From positions 1-40,838 of the forward strand of contig NZ_JMFO01000029.1 of the NCBI RefSeq assembly GCF_000714715.1: DNA of 40,838 nt, written 5' to 3'. The position numbers and the translations under genes are program-made. The notes under the pieces are model-generated. The model was not told the origin of the DNA. It saw nothing but the letters and a program-made list of their open reading frames with translations, and ran no database searches. This document shows, in pieces, positions 35,501 through 40,838 of this stretch. The number at the start of each line of letters is the position of its first letter. The stretch's first letter is position 1. The DNA comes from Candidatus Magnetobacterium casense (GTDB taxonomy: Bacteria; Nitrospirota; Thermodesulfovibrionia; Thermodesulfovibrionales; Magnetobacteriaceae).

Positions 35501-36524
35501 TGGTGAGCTAGCCCTTATAGAGCACATACGGCAACGCTTTACAAGAAAACAACCCGGCGGTAGGCTATCCGATGGCGGGTTGCCGGAACTGCCAACACTA
35601 ATGGTTGGAATAGGCGACGATGCCGCAGTGCTGCGGGTTGGTGGCAAGAATGTCCTGTTGACGACCGATGTCATGGCCGAGGGTGTGCACTTTGACATGG
35701 CCTTTGCAACGCCATTTCAGGTTGGCCACAAGCTGGTGTCGGTTAACGTCAGTGATATCTATGCAATGGCCGGCAGACCGGCATACATGTTGCTAACGAT
35801 GAGCATACCCACTGGCAGGATGGCCGAGGCAGATGGTTTCATCGCCGGGTTTTTTGACGGTGTTGAAAGTGCACTGACCACCTACGCTGTAGATTTGATC
35901 GGGGGGGATGTCACATCATCGGCAAGCGGGATCAACTTATCTGCAACGCTTATTGGGTTTGCCCAAAGCCTTGCCCTCAGAAGCGGGGCAGTGGTCGGAG
36001 ACAAAATATATGTTACGGGCAATCTTGGGGATTCGGCCTGCGGATTGCACCTGCTGCGGAGGCTTAATAGACCGGTGGCCATAGAAAGGCCAGAGACAAT
36101 AACAGAGACGATAAACGTTCCACTTGCGTGGCATGTCATGGAGCCGCTGTTGCGCAGACACCTGATGCCTGTTGTCAGCGCCCCGGTGGGCACAGAGAGG
36201 GTTAGCGCAATGATGGATATAAGCGACGGCCTGTCGATAGACCTGCGCAGGTTGTGTGAACACAGTGGCGTTGGGGCCAGGGTGTATGAGGCAAATCTCC
36301 CGCAGTCACCTGCAATGACTGAGGCGGCGGCATTGCTGGGACTCAATCCAACCATGTTGGCCTTGTGTGGGGGGGAGGACTACCAATACCTCTTTACCTC
36401 ATCCGAGTCGCTGTCGGGGTATCGGTGCATCGGAGAGATCACTGAAAGCGAATTCGTTTTTATAGACACAGACAACAGACAACGGGAGTTGATAAGGTGT
36501 GGATATGAGCACTTCAAGAATTAA
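35472..36524 (+). CDS. thiL: Thiamine-monophosphate kinase
   Basis: 350 residues of the ATP-Mg PurM-like fold. [14 protein letters not shown] with the catalytic Asp pair, [31 protein letters not shown] and IGGDVTSS are all typical. It phosphorylates thiamine phosphate to thiamine diphosphate, the cofactor form. Start is TTG 35472 or TTG 35490, both inside the end of lon; no clear ribosome site distinguishes them. Confidence 0.93.
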   Translation: MSNQNPLRVDGELALIEHIRQRFTRKQPGGRLSDGGLPELPTLMVGIGDDAAVLRVGGKNVLLTTDVMAEGVHFDMAFATPFQVGHKLVSVNVSDIYAMAGRPAYMLLTMSIPTGRMAEADGFIAGFFDGVESALTTYAVDLIGGDVTSSASGINLSATLIGFAQSLALRSGAVVGDKIYVTGNLGDSACGLHLLRRLNRPVAIERPETITETINVPLAWHVMEPLLRRHLMPVVSAPVGTERVSAMMDISDGLSIDLRRLCEHSGVGARVYEANLPQSPAMTEAAALLGLNPTMLALCGGEDYQYLFTSSESLSGYRCIGEITESEFVFIDTDNRQRELIRCGYEHFKN

Positions 36525-37047
36525 GGCTAAACTTAAGGAGTTCATGGGGATAGAGGATTCACCCATGAAGGTGGCCGTATCCTTTGGGGTTGGGACGCTT
36601 ATAGCGTTTTCCCCCTGGGTGGGGTTACATACGGTGTTGGTTATTGTCCTGGCTATGGCATTTAAGTTGAACAAGGTGGCGATATTGACGGCGGCCTATA
36701 TTAACAACCCCTTTACCATTGTTCCGATCTCCACGTTTTGCATCTGGGTGGGGATGAAGCTCATGGGGATGGAGGCAACTGGCATTACGATTGATTTTGG
36801 TAACCTTACGCTATCAAACGTGATGGGTGTCTTTGGTGTGTTGCTGATGCCTTTTATCTGGGGGTCATTGTTTGTCTCCGTGATAGTCGCGGTCTTGTCG
36901 TTTTTTATAGTCCTGCATATCTTTCGTCTGAAGCAGCGTTTGCGGACACCCCCCCCTGTTGATATCCTCAACCCGGCGGATTACGTCGATGAGCTTACCC
37001 CTGCCGACTGTGTCGTGGATGACAAACATGATGGCGGGGGGAGTTGA
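36505..37047 (+). CDS. DUF2062 membrane protein
   Basis: 180 residues from ATG 36505, behind AAGGTG (a GTG at 36499 is also possible). It begins inside the end of thiL. Three or four membrane segments: FGVGTLIAFSPWVGLHTVLV, VAILTAAYINNPFTIVPIST, and a C-terminal pair. The SPWVGLHT and NNPFT motifs are those of DUF2062, a family of unknown function often found with thiL or rimO genes. A soluble C-terminal tail of about 35 residues is acidic. Confidence 0.8.
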   Translation: MSTSRIKAKLKEFMGIEDSPMKVAVSFGVGTLIAFSPWVGLHTVLVIVLAMAFKLNKVAILTAAYINNPFTIVPISTFCIWVGMKLMGMEATGITIDFGNLTLSNVMGVFGVLLMPFIWGSLFVSVIVAVLSFFIVLHIFRLKQRLRTPPPVDILNPADYVDELTPADCVVDDKHDGGGS

Positions 37048-38378
37048 CAACACCCACGCACATGCCTTACGTCACACTGGTAACCCTTGGGTGTCCCAAA
37101 AATCAGGTCGATTCAGAGCACCTGCTGAGGGCCCTGCACAGAGAGGGCATATACAACACCGATTCGGTTGAGGATGCGGGCATAATCCTGGTTAACACGT
37201 GCGGCTTTATCAACGATGCCAAGGAGGAGTCCATCAACGAGGTTATCAACCTGGCGCAACACAAGGGGTCGGATAGGAAGCTGGTGGTCTTTGGCTGTCT
37301 CAGCCAGCGTTACAAGGACGAACTGGTAAAGGAGCTGCCAGAGATCGATGCCATCTGGGGGGTTGACAAGGCCGATGAGATCGTGCGCTACTGCAAGGAT
37401 ACACTAAGCCCTGGCGTCAGACCTGCCCCTGGGGGGCAGCGCCCCCTGGCTCAATTTGCATCCCATGCTATCCCGTCGGGGGTAACAGGCGGGGGACTGT
37501 ATGCCTACATAAAGATAGCCGAGGGGTGTAATCGCCCATGTGGTTACTGCGTGATCCCTGCCATCAGGGGCGGGTTCAGGAGCGTCCCCGCTGCCGCTGT
37601 CATAGCGGAGGCCGAGGCTTGTATAAAGGCCGGTAAGAAGGAGTTGATCCTCGTTGCACAGGACCTCACTTACTATGGCAAGGACATCGGATATGACCTG
37701 CCGCATCTTATCGGTGACATTGCCGCCATAAGCGGGGATTTCTGGATACGCTTATTGTACCTGTATCCCACGGCACTCAGTGACGCCCTGCTTGAGGTCA
37801 TAAGCGCTCAGGACAAGGTCTGCAAGTACCTTGACATTCCGTTGCAGCACTCAGAGGACAAGGTGCTGCGTGCGATGGGCCGTGCCGGAGGCAGGAGATA
37901 CTATGCCGACCTGCTCCGGAGGTTGCGGCGCGACATCCCTGACGTGGCGCTGAGGACGACCTTTATCGTTGGATATCCCGGAGAGACGCAGGAGGATTTT
38001 AACGGCCTCAAGGCCTTTGTCGGTGAGGCGGGGTTTGACTGTCTTGGTGTCTTTGCCTATTCCGATGAGGAGGGCACGGCGGCTTATCACTTGCCGGATA
38101 AGGTCTCTGAGCGCACCAAGAAAAAAAGACTGGATGAGCTGATGTCCATGCAGGGGCAGATATCCTATGAGCGAAACGCCCGTTACGTTGGCAGACGCTT
38201 CAGGGCGCTTATAGATGAGACCACAGCCGAACTGACCATAGCGCGTCTATATTGCCATGCCCCTGAGATCGATGGCAGTGTGCTCATAAGGGGACAGTCA
38301 CCCGCAAAGGTGTACGACTTTACAGACGTTGAGATAACCTCTGCCCTGCAATACGACCTGGTTGGATGTCTGGCGTAG
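37044..38378 (+). CDS. rimO: Ribosomal protein S12 methylthiotransferase
   Basis: 444 residues. The N-terminal cluster Cys17 (LGCPKNQVDSE, the RimO signature), Cys53 and Cys85 and the radical-SAM cluster CNRPCGYC (Cys162, 166, 169) identify the methylthiotransferase class, and LGCPKNQVDSE marks RimO rather than MiaB. It adds a methylthio group to an aspartate of ribosomal protein S12. A TRAM-like region ends the protein. The TTG start overlaps the DUF2062 stop; ATG 37062 is an alternative start. Confidence 0.95.
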   Translation: MTTPTHMPYVTLVTLGCPKNQVDSEHLLRALHREGIYNTDSVEDAGIILVNTCGFINDAKEESINEVINLAQHKGSDRKLVVFGCLSQRYKDELVKELPEIDAIWGVDKADEIVRYCKDTLSPGVRPAPGGQRPLAQFASHAIPSGVTGGGLYAYIKIAEGCNRPCGYCVIPAIRGGFRSVPAAAVIAEAEACIKAGKKELILVAQDLTYYGKDIGYDLPHLIGDIAAISGDFWIRLLYLYPTALSDALLEVISAQDKVCKYLDIPLQHSEDKVLRAMGRAGGRRYYADLLRRLRRDIPDVALRTTFIVGYPGETQEDFNGLKAFVGEAGFDCLGVFAYSDEEGTAAYHLPDKVSERTKKKRLDELMSMQGQISYERNARYVGRRFRALIDETTAELTIARLYCHAPEIDGSVLIRGQSPAKVYDFTDVEITSALQYDLVGCLA

Positions 38379-39253
38379 GCGTTACTTGTATGCATAGTCT
38401 GGCATTTGTCGTAAACAACGTGCTGAGGAAGCTGACTGCCATGCATGTAATTCTCTTTTTTCTGACATTTGTCTCTACGCTAATAGCGGGCGCATTGCAA
38501 AAGGGGATCAATCCCCTTGATGACCCCGGCAGGATATATGAGGGCTTGCCCTTTGCCATGACACTCCTCTCTATACTGCTGGCACATGAGCTGGCACACT
38601 ACCTGGCATCCATCAGCCATGACACGATAGCCACGTTGCCGTACTTTATACCCGGACCATCCATCTTTGGTACCTTCGGGGCATTTATCAAGATGAAGTC
38701 GCCCATAACCACACGCACTGCCCTGATAGACATAGGGGCCTCCGGGCCGATAGCCGGGTTTCTTGTGTCTTTGGTAGCGGTTGTGTTTGGGTTGTTTTAC
38801 TCCGACGTGGTGGAGGTAACCGATGGCCTGGCCTTTGAGTTGGGTGATTCGTTGTTGTTTTACCTGCTGACAAAGATTATTGTAGGGACGCCCCCGGAGG
38901 GGTTTGACGTACTATTGAGTCCGGTTGCGTTTGCCGGTTGGATAGGGTTTCTTGTCACGTCGTTGAACCTGCTGCCAATTGGGCAACTGGATGGCGGACA
39001 CATCGTCTATGCCATTGAAAAGGATATACACACCTGGGTGTCCCGGACGTTGCTCGTGGTGTTGAGCGTATCAGGCATCTGGCTCTGGACTGGTTGGTTG
39101 ACCTGGACATTGTTGTTACTCATACTTGGGATACATCATCCGCCAGTACTCTTTAGCGACATCCCCCTTCAGCCGTCAAGGAAAAAGACCGCCTTAGTCT
39201 CCCTGTCCATCTTCATCCTGACATTCATTCCACAACCATTTAAAATGTCATAA
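38366..39253 (+). CDS. Site-2 protease family (M50) zinc metalloprotease
   Basis: 295 residues with about six membrane segments. The zinc motif HELAH (74-78, from ATG 38366) and the LDGGH third-ligand motif in PIGQLDGGHIVYAIE are intact, so it should be active. These proteases cut membrane proteins, often anti-sigma factors or signal remnants. It overlaps rimO by 13 bases; ATG 38390 is an alternative start just after the rimO stop. It closes the operon. Confidence 0.9.
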   Translation: MSGVGVTCMHSLAFVVNNVLRKLTAMHVILFFLTFVSTLIAGALQKGINPLDDPGRIYEGLPFAMTLLSILLAHELAHYLASISHDTIATLPYFIPGPSIFGTFGAFIKMKSPITTRTALIDIGASGPIAGFLVSLVAVVFGLFYSDVVEVTDGLAFELGDSLLFYLLTKIIVGTPPEGFDVLLSPVAFAGWIGFLVTSLNLLPIGQLDGGHIVYAIEKDIHTWVSRTLLVVLSVSGIWLWTGWLTWTLLLLILGIHHPPVLFSDIPLQPSRKKTALVSLSIFILTFIPQPFKMS

Positions 39254-39604
39254 GGGAACCCTGTCCGGGCATCTATACCAGACAAAAACAGGTTTGCAAA
39301 TTAAAGTTAAGTGTCTATACCGGTTAAGCTATTATTCTTCTTGCAAACTCCAGTTAGCTTGGTATAACCAAAAAGGCGCAACGATACCTACACAAACAGA
39401 CTCTGGCTCAACAGAAGAATCGTTCAGGTGGGGAATAACGCCAACAATTAAGGTTAAGGCTGCCACAGCAATCTTTTAATAAACTCGGCTAACAGTGTTG
39501 CGATTGATTTTGTCCCTATATCATATGTCAAGGTTAACAATCTATCCGGAGTTTTCCACAGAGGGTGTTTCCGTAGCAACAAGTCCTTGGAAATAAAAGA
39601 AAAA
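39254..39604. other. A+T-rich gap with no gene, inverted repeat only
   Basis: I see no supported gene in this 351-base gap. TATACC-GGTT-AAGCT (39316-39330) pairs with AGCTTGGTATA (39356-39366) with a four-base insertion, a possible terminator or element end. The remainder probably includes the 3' end of the IS1634-like element, whose tip I cannot define. Confidence 0.4.
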
Positions 39605-40189
39605 TTAGGAAGGATTGTGTAGTAACATAGCCTCTTTTATTTCTTCCAAATTAAAAACTTTCCAAAGATTCTTTTGTACTGTGCTTAATTCGACAATCCT
39701 TCTTTCAGCCTCATTGATGTCATAAACCATTATTACTTCTTTGATATCTGTTAATTCATCCTTAAGTAACGTTGGACTCATTTTATATCCACTTTGCTCT
39801 ACCATCCATTGCATAACTCTTATGAGTGTCATTGAAACAACGCAACAAAAAGCATAAGCATGTATTTTTGAGTCTGTCCAATGTCGAATTGGTCTAAAGC
39901 GAATTATTGTAGAGTCTTTTAATAAATGAAAGTCATCTTCGATAATATTCTTTTCAATATATGTATCTATCAAGAAACCTGTTTCGGCTTGAAGCATATC
40001 TGAAAATATAATCAATTTACCAAATCTTTTTTTCCTTTTTTCTATCTCATCTCTATTCAATTCTAAACAAATCTTATCCTCCTTTAGTGATATATCTATA
40101 CATAGTCCGTATGAACTGTCGCTTTTCATTGTCATTATTCCCTTAGTTATTTTTGCAGGCTTTTTCTTGTAACTATTCCACTTTTCCAT
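39605..40189 (-). pseudogene. IS1634-family transposase, C-terminal fragment
   Basis: 194 residues ending at TAA 39605. The motif RPIRHWTDSKIHAYAFCCVV and the end KEVIMVYDINEAERRIVELS match the C-terminal part of IS1634-type (IS4 superfamily) transposases, with the IEDDFHLLK catalytic glutamate region. The N-terminal half, which should lie at higher coordinates on this strand, is absent: the ISAzo13 element begins at 40192, two bases past the first codon. Its composition is A+T-rich. Confidence 0.8.
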
Positions 40190-40191
40190 TA

Positions 40192-40838
40192 GGATTTGTC
40201 CACAAATAACTTGTACAAATGGTGTCTAAATATGTTATGATCAAAAAGTGCAAAGCGATACCGAACTTATGATACAAAGAAAATTTGAAGTACTCAAAGA
40301 TGTTTTAGACGAACAAGGCAGACGAATGTGGGCTGCAGTGGAAGCCGAGGCATTGGGACGAGGAGGAGTTACTTCAGTTTCCAGAACTACTGGTCTTTCG
40401 CGGACAACGATATATGAAGGAATTAGACGTATTGCTGAATCAAAGGAAAAACCTTCAAAAGGGAAAAAGAAGATACGTTTACCTGGAGGTGGACGCAAGC
40501 CGGTTGTTGAAACAGACCCATCCGTGCTTGTAGATATTGAGGGGTTGGTAGATCCGGTTACCCGAGGAGACCCTGAGTCTCCATTACGGTGGACCTGTAA
40601 GAGTGTTCGTAATCTTGCTGTTGCTCTTCAAAACCAAGGACATGTGATTGGTAGACAAAAAGTTGCCCACCTGCTGTCTGGTTTGGGGTACAGTTTACAA
40701 GCGAACCGGAAGATACGTGAGGGTTCAGACCATCCCGACCGCGATGCTCAGTTTAGATACATAAACGAGCAAGTGGTTGATTTCCAACAGCGTCAAGAAC
40801 CAGTAATATCTGTGGACACCAAAAAGAAGGAACTTGTA
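40192..40838 (+). mobile_element. ISAzo13-type insertion sequence, right copy, cut by window edge
   Basis: The inverted near-identical match to 223-871. Its outer end is AGGATTTGTCACAAATAAC; the left copy has one more C here. It lies inside the IS1634-like transposase gene. Confidence 0.85.
40248..40838 (+). CDS. ISAzo13-family transposase, 5' part, frame open
   Basis: The GTG start at 40248 gives 197 codons to the window edge with no stop. This is the same protein as the left copy, but with four A where that has five, so the frame stays open past VALQNQGHVIGRQKVAHLLS to SVDTKKKEL, the first catalytic aspartate region. Residue 50 is Thr instead of Ser. This is probably the functional form; the rest lies outside the window. 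Confidence 0.8.
   Translation, partial: MQSDTELMIQRKFEVLKDVLDEQGRRMWAAVEAEALGRGGVTSVSRTTGLSRTTIYEGIRRIAESKEKPSKGKKKIRLPGGGRKPVVETDPSVLVDIEGLVDPVTRGDPESPLRWTCKSVRNLAVALQNQGHVIGRQKVAHLLSGLGYSLQANRKIREGSDHPDRDAQFRYINEQVVDFQQRQEPVISVDTKKKELV

Noticed and set aside
39294..39479. 61-codon frame after the M50 protease
   Set aside because: There is no ribosome site or recognisable motif, and it spans an inverted repeat.
1..40838. 40 kb composite transposon flanked by inverted IS
   Set aside because: The interior holds core genes such as lon, murJ, lysA and a tRNA. Contig ends at a repeat explain the arrangement better.
1..40838. CRISPR arrays, prophage, rRNA
   Set aside because: No regularly spaced short repeats, structural phage genes or rRNA sequence were seen on either strand.

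Overview
The window is a stretch of bacterial chromosome of mixed base composition. Core genes are moderately G+C-rich with many GTG and TTG starts. A restriction-modification block and the two window ends are clearly A+T-richer. The gene set (PPC and DUF2339 proteins, NosL lipoprotein, homocitrate-synthase-like enzyme next to NAD-type isocitrate dehydrogenase, DAP-pathway lysine genes, an hsp20-lon-thiL-DUF2062-rimO-M50 chain) fits a Gram-negative, probably anaerobic or microaerophilic lineage. Nitrospirota, in the Thermodesulfovibrionia or magnetotactic group, is my best guess, but it is an inference from gene repertoire only. No 16S gene is present.

Left end (1-3.6 kb): a partial ISAzo13-type element (minus strand, frameshifted) lies inside a secreted multidomain protein gene (signal peptide, propeller-like region, InlB-B-type repeat, BACON domain). 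That gene also carries two single-base homopolymer frameshifts. Right end (39.6-40.8 kb): a second, inverted ISAzo13 copy interrupts an IS1634-like transposase and runs off the window. The contig therefore probably ends in repeated IS copies.

Region 3.6-16.5 kb: PPC protein, DUF2339 membrane protein, trpB with a small helical gene, an EmrB-type efflux pump preceded by a strongly structured leader, tRNA-Cys, NosL, a MotA-like/OmpA-like stator pair resembling ZorA/ZorB without Zorya effectors, murJ, an M20D amidohydrolase and an exported protein. Region 16.7-19.2 kb: an A+T-rich restriction-modification operon (beta-class, probably N4-cytosine methylase plus a CfrBI-like nuclease) behind a good sigma70-type promoter.

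Region 19.4-32.5 kb: nadD, a Gph-type phosphatase and a ferritin-like protein; a decayed DarTG locus (27-codon darT remnant plus intact darG) followed by a coiled-coil protein; homocitrate-synthase-family enzyme and isocitrate dehydrogenase; a methyltransferase, a PRC/MgtE_N/CBS protein and a cupin-like protein; lysA-dapF; an MTAP-family phosphorylase with 6-oxopurine-type residues; and a periplasmic cyclophilin. Region 32.7-39.3 kb is one tightly packed operon: hsp20, lon, thiL, DUF2062, rimO and an M50 protease.

Several intergenic gaps carry members of a G/C-rich dispersed repeat, plus a REP-like hairpin pair. The most interesting items are the orphan ZorAB-like motor, the structured leader before the efflux pump, the toxin-less DarG and the homopolymer-frameshifted surface protein. 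I found no clearly complete new defence system.
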